Assembly (NCBI GenBank): GCA_023105745.1
Contig: JALGQZ010000004.1
Coordinates: forward strand, 7,761,951 to 7,825,950
Length of the DNA: 64,000 nucleotides
Origin: Austropuccinia psidii
Lineage: Eukaryota; Basidiomycota; Pucciniomycetes; Pucciniales; Sphaerophragmiaceae
Reading direction: 5' to 3'
In this document: positions 46,913 through 60,100 of the stretch, in pieces
Position numbering within the stretch: position 1 is the stretch's first letter
How the letters are laid out: each line of letters opens with the position of its first letter
Notes under the pieces: generated by a model
Told to the model about the DNA's origin: nothing
Seen by the model: the letters and a program-made list of their open reading frames with translations, nothing else
The model's database searches: none
Program-made: the position numbers and the translations under genes

Positions 46913-49150
46913 TCAGAACCCTTGGATGTGGGCATCATCAAGCACTACAAACTCTGGGTTGAGTCTGATATTACCCTTCATGTGGGGTATAATTATCTCT
47001 TTGATAATTGTAGCAATGGAAGTCATCTTTGCTAAGGCACTTTTAAAGTTCTTTGCCTTGGTGGGCAAGAGCTGTTTTTCCCAATTTGGGAAATGGTTAT
47101 CCAGATAATTTCTGGCCACTATGGAGCAGTGTTACCCACTATCAATGATCAATGGATGCTGAGCATTGTCAATAAAGACAGTCATTTTGGTGGCTGTTCC
47201 ATGTATATATGCCATTCCTTTGGTTGGTGTAATTAGGAGTGTTTGTGCATCTTGTGTGTGTTGGCACAAGTTTTTATTGGCAGTATCCTGTGGCATGCCT
47301 TCTTCCAATTGTATGTCCTGTATTTCTAGTGGGGTTTCCTCTTGGTATTCTACTAGAAATTCTTCTTTTGGATCTTGGTCATCATCAGATAGTTCTCTGA
47401 TGGCATCACCCATGTAGTCTGATTCAGAATCCTCTGTTGGGGATTCCTCCTCTGGGACTTTCTCAATGGCATAGACTTTTTTCTTTGCCTTTGGGCAGCT
47501 GTCGGAATAATGGTCTGTTGTACCACAATTGTGAAAAGAATTTTTCTTCTTTGTCACTTCTGCTACTCTTTCTCTGGGTTTGTCTTTAAACTCTACCCTG
47601 AAAGGCTGTTTCTCTCTGAAACCACTGCTCTTATATGGGGTGAATTTCCCTATATTAGTTCTCTTCCTTATGTCTTGTAAGGTATTAGCAATTTCATCTA
47701 GAGTGCAGTTTTGGTTGCATCTGCATTTTACCGCATGCTCTAGTTCTCCTGGAAGCTGTGTCAGAAGTTTGTGGTTCCTCATTTGGATGTTCATCTGAGG
47801 GTCAATGGCTTTAAGTCTTTTAGACTGTCTAAGACACCACTCCTATGGGTCTTTGTCCACAGAGTATTTGTCATTGTCAAATGACATGGTCTTTTGCCAT
47901 ATCCAAGTTCCATTACTGTACTTTTGGATGATTTGAATCTTCCACCATGGCCAGTTTCTTCTGCCATGGATTTCTTTCATTTCTGTGTACCATATACTAG
48001 CATGACCTTTAAATGCTGTATTTAATCTAGCAGTAATCCAGTAATCTGGTATGCTAGGTACATCAATGAAGAGTCCATCAATATAATCTATGAGTTCCAT
48101 ATGATAATATTCTCTTGTTCCAGAGAATTTGGGCCAGCTTGAGGCCTTAGGAAGCTGTTTTAAGGCTTCCTTCTCTAAATAAGACATGCCATCTCCATCC
48201 TGGTATTGTGATGGAGATCTTGCCTTATTCATCAGCATGGCATCTGGTTTGATGTCATCTGGTTGATATGGATTCTCAATAAATTGGCCTTGTGGTTGGG
48301 GCTTCAAGTTATGGTAGACATTAAGCAATTTGTTTATGTCTTGGTCCAGACAATTCCTGTCCCTTCTGCTGTGGTGTTGTTCTTCAAAGACTAGATTCAG
48401 TATTTTGTTTGTTTCTTCAGAGGCTTTTCTCAATTGAGCATGTCCTTCTTGAAGATTTTTAATTATTTTATCCATGGAGGCTGTTAATTTCTTCATCCGC
48501 TCATGGCTTGATTCAAGTTCTGCAAACTGCTTTGCAGATTTCTCAGCATATTGGGACATTTGTAACCACAGTGTATCACTGTTGATGTTACTCTCAGAGG
48601 TGACAATGTTATGTTCAGTCTGAGTGGGGGTAATGTTTCTATTACTAAGACTACTGATTCTAGAGTGGTTTACAACTACTTCTGGTTCTTGTGAACTTCT
48701 TTCACCAAATACAACAACTTCTGGATCATGGGGTCTGATTCTTTCTTCCTTTGGCTGAAAGAGGTCTTGTTTTTCCCCTTAAATCCTTTTCTTCTCCTGG
48801 AAACCTCCTAGAATTGTGAAGAGTGGTGACTCTTGGTCATTTATCTGTTGGTGTCTGAATGATTTGAAGCCACTGGAGATCTGATTTGGCCTGCTCCTTG
48901 TGAGCCTGAAGGAATCTGAGTAGGCCCTGTCTGGGTTAACTGTTCTTCTATAGCTTGGATAGTGGCTTGATTCTCCCTTATCCTCTGTGCCCTTGCCACC
49001 AGGAGTCTGAACTGCCTTGTAGGATTCCAACCTTTGGTGATTATCATAAGGTCTTGGAAGTCTATTGATTTGAGACAGATCTTCTGGAAACTTGCTCCAA
49101 GTTCTGCCCAGTGAGATGCCAGGTTGAACCTCTTGTTGTCCGTGCTCCAT
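46913..49150 (-). pseudogene. gag and protease of B, one frame with several stops
   Basis: The frame from MEHGQQEVQP runs in phase through four stops (48779, 47843, 47132 and 46913). It has a coiled-coil-like region (QYAEKSAKQFAELESSHERM), a capsid-type region (SSWPKFSGTREYYHMELIDY, RNWPWWKIQ) and a knuckle in which the expected first Cys is Phe (FHNCGTTDHYSDSC). A protease site LIIDSG follows, with a stop directly after it. Gag and pol share the frame, so B was a single gag-pol ORF. The first 470 bases overlap the accessory frame. Confidence 0.8.
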
Positions 49151-49395
49151 TGGAATAGGTCCTTGAGGAGTTGGTGGAGCTGAAGAACTTGAACCATGTC
49201 TTTCCAGTCCTCTGGTTTGAGGTCTCCATTGAATTGGAGTGTGAATGCAGGGCTGATATTATCCCCCTCATTGTTTTGCCATCCACTACTGTGTCCAAGG
49301 TGTCCTCTTTCAGGTCTTCTGGTTCTGGACAAACCTTCTCTGTCCTCTGGCTGGTTCCTTTGGAAGCCAAGATCTCTGAGGTGTACAGGTGACAT
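48676..49395 (-). pseudogene. Accessory +1 frame of B, two stops
   Basis: 239 codons from MSPVHLRDLGFQRNQ to ..LVKEVHKNQK, interrupted by TAA at 48841-48843 and TAG at 48808-48810. It reads like a real protein: FNGDLKPEDWKDMVQVLQL, LASHWAELGASFQKICLK, IITKGWNPTRQFRLLVARAQ. The block W..LG.SF..I..K to GWNP aligns with the A1 accessory frame ([19 protein letters not shown].. GWNP). It lies in the +1 frame relative to gag, exactly as in A1. The function is unknown. Confidence 0.65.
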
Positions 49396-49560
49396 GTTAG
49401 TGCTTGCAAGCAGTCAAAAACTTTATGCTCTTAGGGTATTTACCTTTGACTGTGCCTTGTACAAATTTGTTGTCCGCTGATTTGGGCAATTTACCTTTAG
49501 AGGTTACAACTGGGTTAATTATAGTAATTTTCCCTGTACAATTTATCAAGGTTGGTTTAC

Positions 49561-49743
49561 CTTGTATTGAAGCAGAATTTTGTGGTTTTCAACTCTTCTG
49601 TGTGGCAATGGGTGTCCACTTCTTTGCTGTTATCAGGCCTTCACTGTGCCTCTTCCCTTTGCCTTTTCTGCCCTCTGGTTCTGAGCATGTCACTGGTGTG
49701 TTGGACTGTGACTGGCTTTCTAGTGGTATGAAGTTATCTTCCA
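49561..49743 (-). CDS. Exon-like leader segment of B
   Basis: Preceded by TGTTTTATTTCAG and followed by ACAAG then GTAAAC. It encodes EDNFIPLESQSQSNTPVT.. with a basic stretch (GRKGKGKRHSEG) and one TGA near its end. Position, splice-like borders and the EDN start resemble the 150-nt segment of the A family, so it is probably the same exon in a diverged form. Confidence 0.4.
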
Positions 49744-50325
49744 CTGAAATAAAACAGGAAAAAGAGGGCTTAATGTTAGTTAAGACTTCTTAAAATGCTG
49801 TTTGCACGTCTAAGAATGGCCTCTGGGGTTGTATATTACTACAATATGCCCTTGTACAATTACAGTGTAATTGAATCAACAATTTCACGTCAGAAATACA
49901 GCTTAATGGTATATGGTATACTTTTTGTATACCAATATCCCACAGAATAACTTGTAATTAGCAAGTATAGACTGTCAAAAAGTGGTATGTAAGAGGGTAA
50001 TTGAGTTAACAATCTACCCAACCACGCCTCAAATGTTGGCTTATCAGTATGAGGTGTCATAATTTAATTAAAAATTAAGACTGTATTAATGGCTAAAAGT
50101 GTTTTTATATACAAAACACGCCAAAAATAAGGGTCTTGTGGTTATTAGCCACATGACAAGTACTCTTTTTAATATTAGTATAATGATAAATATATAAGAA
50201 ATATCAATTTTTAAGAAATAATTATGCCTAAAAAGATAAAACAAGTGTCAGAAAATAAAGAAAATAAGTAAAAAACTCACTTATAAGGTCCAAAATGGTC
50301 AAAAAACATGGCCAGGCTCCCAAAA
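49744..50325 (-). other. B leader and primer binding site
   Basis: No gene is visible. At its upstream end TGGGAGCCTGGCCATG follows the LTR by three bases and matches the primer binding site of the A family except one base. Confidence 0.55.
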
Positions 50326-51735
50326 TGTCAGGTTGAGTCTATGATAAAAGTAATATAATTGTATTTACAACTTTTAACTATGACTGTGACATGGTAAAAA
50401 GGATTTATGAGGTTTAAAAGATGGTTTGATTTAAGAATAAAAGGGCTTTACTATATTAAATATAGTGGTGGTGAGCATTGTTGAAAGCCCTGGGTGCAGC
50501 TTTACCTGTTGGATTACAATAATAAAGACTACAATACTTCTAAATTAGGAGTATACCTGATTATCTTCCAAGAGTATAACTGTCTTTGACAGTTGTACTA
50601 CGTAGGAATTCAAGAGTAGGATGAGGAAAGCAATTCTGGCTGTGAAAAGCATCCTTTTTATCCTGAAATGGGGTGGAAAGGGTGCTAGACCTTTCCACGT
50701 AGAGGAAGTGAAGATTTTTCACTGAGACAGGCTTGTGGTTTGCAAAGACCTGTATTAACCTGTATTGGGCTCAGATGTGGTTTTGAAACCACATCTGGGC
50801 AGTTTTCACCAATACAGGGTGACAATTTTCATCTGGGGACCTCACAGCCTGATTCTGACGTGTATGATGTGTAGAATGCTGTACAGAAACTATATGAGAC
50901 CCCAGTATTGACTGAAATATAAGGTATTGAAGTAGAAACAAGTTCCTTTGTCTATTTGACACCTCATATTCATGATTATGGGATATTATCCCATGGTAAG
51001 GCTGTATATGACAGCAGGTGGGAATCTGACCTTAAAACAGCCATACCTTTGTCAATTCTTGAGATATAAACCTCAAAATTGGTTCAGTGTGTAACCCTGT
51101 ATGTGCTCTACACAATGGTACCTCATTTGATATGGGTATCATTAAATATGGCAAAGTTATCCCATGTACAAGACTTTGGTACATTTGCGTGGTATAGGCA
51201 AAAAGCTGTATTGAGCTTATTTGCCCCATAACCTTTGTTCTAGTTGAGCTATGAGGAAATGAATGACACCATCAGATAGCCCTAATTGTGCTCTTTCCAA
51301 AAAGACCCCACTTTAAGTATCTCACGCTAAAACTGCAAAAGTTAGATGGGAGGTGAATGTTTTGTTCACCCTTATTTGGCCTGAATTTGGCCATAACTCA
51401 AGTAATACTGGTGCTAGCTCAGTTTGGCTAGTAAAATTGGATAGCCCTGTTTTAGAGCTTCAGTTTGAATACCCATTTGATGGGGTTAAGCCTCTCCTTC
51501 TGGATTCTAGATGAGAGGTGAAAACTAAGGTTTATGCTCAGCAATAACTTTGTTATTCTTTGTCCTATGGTGATGGGACTTAGATTTTCAGAAAGGGGTG
51601 AGTTTCCTCTTTCTTTTGATAACTTTTGAGCTGATTTGGCTCAGCTCCATGTTCTGGTGGTATCTTGGCTATACCATTGGTTTATGGTATTTTGACTGTC
51701 ATGCTTGTGCTCTGGTTTTGAGTCACAGGCTGACA
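50326..51735 (-). repeat. 5' LTR of B
   Basis: 1410 bases, starting TGTCAGCCTGTGACTCAAAA and ending CAACCTGACA. The second base pair block is TGTCAGCC where the 3' LTR has TGTGAGCC. Confidence 0.9.
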
Positions 51736-51926
51736 ATATTATAATGACAGGAAAAAACATTTGAAAAAAAACCCTTTTTGCGCCTTCACTTGTCTCACCA
51801 AAGAAAATTCCCAAAATTATGGGCTTCTTGTGCTTTATTCTTCAGATTGAACCCTTCATTTTTAAAAAAAATTAAGGAAATTCATAAGTGGGAAGATTTT
51901 AAATGAATTTTTTAAAAAAATATGCC
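51736..51926 (+). repeat. Direct repeat unit 2, right flank of B
   Basis: Second copy of the block at 29862-30050; the ATATT at its start is both the B target duplication and the start of the repeat unit. It continues into the right part of the TIR element. Confidence 0.7.
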
Positions 51927-52079
51927 ATTTTGGCATATTGGCCAAATGTGTGAAATTTGGCAATTGTTTTTGAAAAGATTTGTGCATATTGACATGCCAA
52001 GTTGGGTAAAATATGGCAAAAGAAATTAAAAAAAATCCTCAAAACTGAGCCTGAGGAATATTTTTTGAAAAATAAGGTC

Positions 52080-52103
52080 ACTTACATGTGTTTACCAACA
52101 CCC
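52080..52103 (-). repeat. Right TIR of the OTU element
   Basis: Inverted match to the left TIR. The intervening right arm (51927-52079) has no coding frame of note. Confidence 0.65.
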
Positions 52104-55100
52104 TTCAGAATGAAAATTACTTAAAAAAGAACAGTTTCTTAAATTAAATAAACTTGTATATATTGAAAACATTTGATATTAATCTTATTCAAAAGAAATA
52201 AGACTTCCTATTTTAAATTTGAATAGCCTTCCTGTTGTTACAGAAATATGAGACCTGAACTTTTTTTTTAAAAAAATTGTTTCTTTAAACCAAATTCCAA
52301 TCCATTCCAAATTCAAGATATTGGTAAATAATTGTTAAGATTTTCCTCATAATTTTGCTTTAATATGATAATATGATAAGTATTTTGAAGCTCAAATTAT
52401 TTTAATAATGAATTCATTTGAATCTTTGAAAAAACAATATTAAATAGGCTATTTCTTTGTAAGAAAATTGCTAAAATAATAAAAAGATTGTTTTGGTAAT
52501 AAGACATTTCTTAAAGCTTTTTTTCTTTATTTAGATTTATAAGAAATGAAATAAAATATTGATCAAAAACAAGGAAATTTGAAAATTCAAATGATAACAG
52601 ACTTCAAGGCCATTAAGAATAATTAAAATGATTAAATGCTAAATCATTTATATGGTTTTTCGATTAAATTTTACATAGTTTTTCAGGAAGGAGTTTATAT
52701 AAGATAACTAGTGCATAATTCATATATTATACTTGATTGAAATTTCCAACAGTTGGAGATTAGTCCTATTGCTTTTTTCTTAAAGTAATTAGATAGTACT
52801 TATAGATTAGAAATAAACTGAATAAATCTGATCATGATTTGGTTAATTTTTTTTGAGATTAAATAAGCTTTAAAATAGTTCCTGTATTTGGTTTTAATAC
52901 AAAACTCATAAAATGTTCATGTTTCATCCAAAAATTTAAATTTAGACAAAACAGGTGGAGACAAAAGCATAAGAAACACAAAGAAGTAATTGAATTTTAA
53001 TGTGTTTGTTTGATTAAATATTCCTTTTTTTAAGAAAAAAAAATTCTATGTTTAATAAAAAACGGAAATAAAATTTAGAAAGAAAATGTGTAGGTTTCTC
53101 AGGGCATAAATAAAGAAATTCTGTACTTTTTCTGAAGAAATGTTGTCCTTTTCTAAAAAGACACTGGCAAATTCCCCAAAAGGTTTTACACAGACAAAAA
53201 TAAAAAATAAAAAACACCTTTCTTTATTTTTTTTTTAAAAAACCAACCCATTTTTTCAAAAAAAAGAACCCTCTATTTTCATTAAAAAGAATTTCTTACT
53301 TTTTGGAAAAAATTCTCAAATCATTTATAACCACACTTTTTATTTTTGAAGAAAAATTTCCTTTTTTAAGTCTTTTTAAAGAAATAATTTAATGATTTTC
53401 AATTCACCCAATGCAGACAAATTAAAATTTAATTAACTCTTGCTTCAATATTGAAAAGAGATTTTCAAGGCTAAAATCTATTTCATTTTCAAAATATGGG
53501 AAAATTGTAAAAACAAAAAAATTGAAATAAGATGTTACAGATCTTATTCTATTAGTAATAGTTGTAATGATCAAATACAATATACAGCCAAAAAAGATTT
53601 ATTTTCCTTCTTTTTTTTAGGAAAAAGAACTCTAATTATGTCAGTATGACTCTACAATGTAACAAATAGACAGCTATAGATCTGAGTGTGACACCTAGAA
53701 ATAGTTTAAAACAAGATAACAAGCCTATAAAGATGATATTAGTGATGGTGAGAAATTTTTGGAGGATTGGATGGAGTACTTATCAATTGCACCAGGGAAT
53801 AGTTTGAGTCACTTTCTGGAAAGTGACTTGAAGTCAAATTGAGGTCGCTGATCAAGTGCATCACTTTGATGTCATTTTCTTTTCATATAACATTAACTAC
53901 CAAGGAGCATGAAATTGGGTGGCACTCAAAATTAATAGAAGCATATATTATCTATGGTTGTGAAATAATACTAACTATAAGAATATGAATATGCTTATAA
54001 TAAATGTGACTTTCTATAAGAATAAAGGTAATATTATCAATAGATGCAAATTGTATGTGATAGTATATGGAAGTGCAAAAATTCTAAGTAACAATATGCT
54101 ACCATTGAAAAGTAGAATGGAGAGTAATGAAAGAAAATCCAAATAAGGGTCATGTAAATAAAGTAGAACACAGGAAAGGGGAATAGAAATGAAATAATGC
54201 AGGGATATTACTATGCCAGCCTCTGGAAACTGATTCAGATTCATAATTGACAAAAGCCAATCAAAAGGAAAGTATTTTTTTAATTTTTAAATAGTGGGTT
54301 CGAGTCAAATTGAGGTAATCAATAAAATTACTTCCCATTAAGCTTAATTTACTGACTGTGTTACCAAAAGTGAATAAGATTATAATTTCTGAGCTTTCAA
54401 AGTTAATTTTTGAGAAATTCCTAACATTAAGTTATGAATTACATGGTGGAATATGATCTGCAGATTTTTAATATTGACTGGTTTAATAGCCTTTTTGGTC
54501 AGAGTTCCCTTTGTTGAGGTCTATAAGAAAGCATTGTGACAGGTTCATATATAAATATATTTGTACTTAAGTTCAAATTATATATGAAGAATAAATTTTG
54601 TTTCCATAAAGCCTTTTTCATCGTTAAATTTGCACATGAGCTTTCTAATAGAGCTTTGTTCCACTGATTTCATAAATTTTGATCTTCATGAATGATCAAA
54701 TCAAGATTTTTGGAAAGTATGAGGCAATTTTCATTTTTGTAGAAATATTTCAATGGCTTGAAGAAGGTTAAATAAGTACAGGAATAGGATAGTTGAAAAT
54801 AAATTCTCAACCATTCTCTTATCAATTTAGCCCAACTTGTATAATTTGACACATCTGAGAAGATTTTGGGAATTATTGGGACTTCAAGATGCCAGTTTTC
54901 TTAAATTGAATTAGATAAAGTAATTTATATATAATTTCTTTGCAATAAGCTTTTGCAATAAAGGAATTTATTTGTCACTATATGGATGTAGAAGTCCCAG
55001 CTTGAAAGAAACTTGGGGAGTTTTTCAATATTCTGAGGCCTTCTAGATAGCCCGGGGAATTTAAATTACACTTTAATGAAAGAATAATAAGCTTCTCACT

Positions 55101-55712
55101 TTAAATATAGACAATTTTTCACTTCCCCAGATAATATAGCCCTATTTGAATGAATAGATTTTACTTTGGCTATGATTGGAATATTCTGGGCACAGATGAG
55201 CTGTGTTACTCTAATATTGCCCCATAGAAATTAATAGATCCCAGTTTGGGAATATTTGGACAGTCTTAGTCCTTGTAGATGACCTTTGGCATTTTTATTA
55301 CACATGCATACAAGCATAATGAGCTGTAGCATTGTTTCCTAGGTCTTTTTCCAGTACTTTGGCTGATTCTTACATAGGGGGGACTTTATTTGAATTAATA
55401 ATTAAGCTTTATGGAAATTATGGGAATATTATTTAATTTTAGATCCTAAATTAATAGCTTTTCCAAATATTGGGTATATCTAACAAAATCATACTTAGTG
55501 TCAGTATGTAGCTGTGGGACTCTATGTTGAGCTTTTATCCTAAGTTGACCATAATTATTGACCTAAATATATGGATTTATCTCACATTTTGTATATTGTT
55601 CCTCATCTCATGAAGGTTATAAATTTTTGAGCTTATATGAGTATGTATTTTTCCATACATTTCCAGATAATTTTATATATTCTGAATGATATATTGAAAA
55701 TAAATTAACATC
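52104..55712. other. AT-rich intergenic DNA, no gene recognised
   Basis: Only short frames (for example 53014-53217, 54014-54253 and 54670-54852 on the minus strand) with Phe/Leu-rich AT-driven composition. Two places near 53835 and 54300 share a TTGAAGTCAAATTGAGG-like block, a minor repeat. No RNA gene was recognised. Confidence 0.5.
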
Positions 55713-57183
55713 TATGAGAATTTGAGATACAACCACATATCCAAAAAGGTCACAAAAAAAACTTTACAATACTTATTTTAATAATAAGAACCGAAATTAT
55801 TATCTTAAAATAAGTAAAAATGCCTTAAACAAGCATAAAAACTTTATTATATAAAAAAACAATGAATAAACATGTGAAATGAAGTAAACCATTGAATGAC
55901 CAATGATAAAATACACATAAAAAATTTTAATTTCATATCTGAAATGTAAATAACTTCTGAGATAACCTGAATATATGCAGTTTTATGATCAGTGCATATA
56001 TTCATGGTTTTCAGCTAATATATCTTTAATTATGAATAATAAAGAGCTTAACCAAAAACAACCTTACCACATAATCACTGTGAAAATACAGATATAAACC
56101 TTATTTGGAAAGCCATAAACAAGGCTATAACATACAAGATTTTATTGATCAAATTAGTTATAGCTGTTGATGACTTTGTTGTGAAAGTGGTACAAGCTTA
56201 CAAAAAGATAGATATTAAGATTCTAATATCTCATAATTGAATAATGACGTAGTTTTAATCATTATATTTAAGGTATAACTCCTTGAAATCATGTTTTGAA
56301 GTTTAAAATAGTGAATTTGGACAGAAAAGATGGATTACAAGTAAAATCATCAAAAATAGAGCTTTCATGATGTAATAAAATTCTCTTGGAAGATTAGTAA
56401 AAAATTCCAAGATATAAGAATTTACTTTCTGAATGTCAGTAGCATGTATAACTCAAGAAATATTACTGATCAAAGTTTAAGCTTAAAAATGATCATTTAT
56501 TATCACTCACTGTAATCTTATTTTAAATTTAACAGTTATATAAGTGATAAAATTGGTGAATACTAGTTTATTATTATGAAAAATAATAAAATACACAAAT
56601 TTTAGATTTCTTCCAAGACTATTATGTCAGCAAACTTGGAGTTACAGTGATAACTTTAAATAATGACATAATAATGAGATAACATGGTTTAGTTATGATG
56701 TAATAATAAATAAACCTTGAAGTACTGATCAATTCCAGTGTTTATGATCAGTAAACGCCTACTAGAAGCCTTTTGGACTTTAGGAAGGAGGCGTTTACTG
56801 TAAATAGAGCTCTTTTCTCTCTATTTCCCCCTCTGGCGCATCAAAAACATTGAAAATATCAAATCCAAATATATTAACTTTATTCTTTTGATATAATTCT
56901 ATTATATTATTACATAATAAAGTCAATCTGTATTTTAATGATCAATTTTGAGGTAATTACACAAATATTTGATTCTTTTGTCAAATTCTTTCTTAACTCT
57001 CTAGTTCCACGTAAAATCAAGAATATTTGTAATTTCTTCTATTTTTGTTTGAAAATAAAATTTGAATAAGTTGTATTTAAATTATTTGGCATAAATTCTT
57101 TCAAAATGATTATATAAAGTGTTAAAAGCTGGTTATTTTCTCTTTATTATTGTTCTGAATAATTCTTTCTTTAATATAAATAA

Positions 57184-60100
57184 TGTGAGCCTTAGAGGTA
57201 TTTTCATATACCCAAAAGACCACAAACAAAAAATTAATATACAAACGTAAATAAAATAGATTTATTTACATTATTAAAATAAAAATTGAAATAGAAATAT
57301 GAATTTATATACATAATCAAAAATTCAATTATAATTTAAAAATAAAAATAAATTAAATTTGAAAATTGTAAAAACACATTTTTCCTTGAAAAAAATTAAG
57401 TAAAAATGAATTTTTTAACAAAATTAACCAAAATAAAATAATTTTAGAAAAAAGTTAGACAAATTTTATCATAACCTTTTATCTAACAAAAAAAAGATAT
57501 AAAATTTATTTCACCATTGAATTCCTTATAAAAAATTAGGTGGGGTCACCTCTGAGTGAAAGTTTTCTAACTCAACTTTAAATAAGCTTAAATTAAGTTT
57601 TTTGTATTTTCTGTATAAAAGTTGAAAATCTTCAAAACCTTAATTTAATTAACATCAAATGTAGTGGGACTCATCAATTTTTGTGTTAAAATTGAGTTGT
57701 TGGGTATATTTTAGAAGTTATGAGGAATTGAAGTATTTTCAATTGAAATCAATTGAAGTGTCAAAATGTGCATGTGTATTACATAAGTGAACTTTGATTT
57801 ACATATGAGGTGTCAATTATTACAGTAGTGTACTGTAAAACTCAATTAAATTACATATGTAAATTGTAAGTATAATACATGATGAGGAATTAAAGAAAAA
57901 AATAAATTGGAAAGATTAGATTTGGGGGGAAAAAGGAACTCTAGCTCTAAGGGGGAGCCAGACCCCCAAACTCCTTGCTGACAGGCATGAGATGTCAAAA
58001 TCCACGCAAACGTTCATCAATTTTGGCCTGGAATTGAGTCACAGGGTCTGTGACTCAATTGATGATGAGGTTTTGATACCAACCAGGGTAGATTTAACTG
58101 TTGCCAAGAGGGTAAAACTACTCTCAAGATAGAACAGTCTTAGTAAAAACAATTTAAACTTGTTTGTATGTCTCTTACACTCATTCTGATGTGTTCTGAA
58201 GGCTCTATGTAAGATTTGTCTATGAAACTCTTGATAATAGTAGCAATATCAAGAGTACTATGACTGTCCTCAGTAGAAATCTATAATATAACAAAATATT
58301 ATAACCACAAATTTAAATATAATTATTAAAAATAATTATATAAAAAAATAAGTTGAATTATTATTATAAAAATATAATAATAAAAAAAAATATAATAATT
58401 ATAATAAATTATAATTATTCTATTATTGTTATAGTCACTGACAGTTATAACAATAAGAAGTGTAAAGCTCTTAATGAGACAATTACACGTGGAAAATAAG
58501 AATATTAACCACTTATAAATAATTTAAATATTATTTATAAAAGAATTAAAACACACACTGTGCAGAAATAATTCTTATAGAATAAAAATTCTATATAAAA
58601 AAACTAATACTAGATAAAAAAAATATAGAGCTTTAGAGAAAACTTACTTATAATATTTATTTAATACAACAAGTCAAACAACAACAGCTATTATATTAAA
58701 TAATAATTATAAGTTAAAAACACGCCAAAAATCAATATTTTGAAAGATAAAACAACTTTTTATAATAAAAAATTATGATTAAAGAGTTTTTAGGAGGAAT
58801 TTGTGCATTTTTGAAAGATATTTAAGATGATTAATTTTATATAATAAAATATATTATTCGTGATTACAAAAATAATCTAAATTCTATGATTTCAATTCTT
58901 TAATTTTAATTAATAAAGAATAAAATAACTCAAGAATTACTTTAATAATAAGATTTTATATTTAATAAAACTTTATCTGTTTAAATTTCTAATATGATTG
59001 GATTGAGAATTGATGGACAAAAACAGTGATGAAAAGACTCTTTTTATGTCTTCAGAGCAGCTCTCATGATTCATAATGAATATAGAGGGCGTGCTCAGGT
59101 CAAAACTGAAAAACCATACTTAAAAACAAAGCTCTTAACTTAAGGCAACTTGTTTTTAATTCCAATTTAAATTTACCAGTGTTATTCTTAACTCCCTGTA
59201 ACTCTAATCCTCATTTAAACTAATTATTTCAAGTTTTCAATATAAATAAACTTATTTATATTAAAGTTCATAACATGAACAACTTAAAAATAGAGTTTCA
59301 AGCAGAAATCTCTTAAACTCAATTTTTAATTAATTTTTAAAGAAATCATAATTTTCTTTGAGCTTAATTAAAAGAGTAAATTTCCAGGCTAATTAACCAG
59401 GAAATTTATTTATAAAAGATACTTGAAATTTAACGTATATGTAGATAATATTAAATTCTAAGCTGTGTGAAATTTTCAAGTAAATCCATTGAGAATTGGA
59501 TTTTTAATGAATTTTTGAAGTTATTGCTATTTTTCCAAGTAAAATAGCAATACACACCAAACCTTAACTTTTGATAAGGTTTTAATGTTTGTAACCTTAA
59601 AGTTTTAAGCTTATTTAAGGTTTTTAAGCTTAGTTAAGCTTTGACAGTTCTTAAAACCTTGATTTCAAGCCTGCATATTGGGATTTACCCTTTGGCAGCT
59701 TGGAATTCCTGTCCAAATTGGGATAAAACCAGTTTAAACCTTAAGGTTGGATCAAATTCTAATCTTAAAGTTTAAATAAGGTTTAAAATCCTCGAATACA
59801 GGTGGACAACCTTAATTGAATCATTACAGATCCAAAAAGTTGGGTACCCCAGCTCTATTTGGTCTTTTTCCTTTGTCCCACCTTTTTGTGTGGATTTTGC
59901 CGTTTTATTTATTTAAAGCCATACCATGGCTTTAAACCCTTTTAAATTGAGCTCACGCAGGATTTACATTCTGTATGGCAAATCCTTAGCCAATTCAGTA
60001 AATATACACCACACCTCAATGTTAACTAGAATTTTGGTAAGTTTGCATTAACCTTATGCAACTTTAAATTTAAGCTTATTTAAGCTTAAATTTAACAATT

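Larger units (their letters stand above)
30056..51735 (-). mobile_element. Ty3/Gypsy chromovirus B, degenerate, interrupted by A2
   Basis: It is flanked by ATATT at 30051-30055 and ATATT at 51736-51740, a perfect 5-bp target duplication. On the minus strand it has a 5' LTR (51735-50326), primer binding site, leader exon-like segment, accessory frame plus gag, pol, a polypurine tract and a 3' LTR cut in two by element A2. Coding capacity is lost through several in-frame stops and one or two indels. Without A2 it is about 9.6 kb. Confidence 0.9.
28722..52103 (+). mobile_element. Terminal-inverted-repeat DNA element with OTU gene, split by retrotransposon B
   Basis: The left end GGGTGTTGGTAAAAACATGT and the reverse complement of the right end GGGTGTTGGTAAACACATGT match over about 24 bases with two mismatches. 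The flanking octamers TTTAAAAT (28714-28721) and TTCAGAAT (52104-52111) match at six of eight places, differing by two transitions, a possible old 8-bp target duplication. Without element B it is about 1.7 kb. It carries a zinc-knuckle plus OTU-protease relic but no visible transposase, so it is a non-autonomous or decayed element; the superfamily is not assigned. Confidence 0.6.

Noticed and set aside
28722..52103. Naming the TIR element a Mutator-like element because of the OTU domain
   Set aside because: No 9-bp target duplication and no transposase are visible; the best duplication is an imperfect octamer.
54290..54330. GGGTTCGAGTCAA as a possible tRNA B box
   Set aside because: No matching A box, acceptor stem or anticodon arm could be folded around it.
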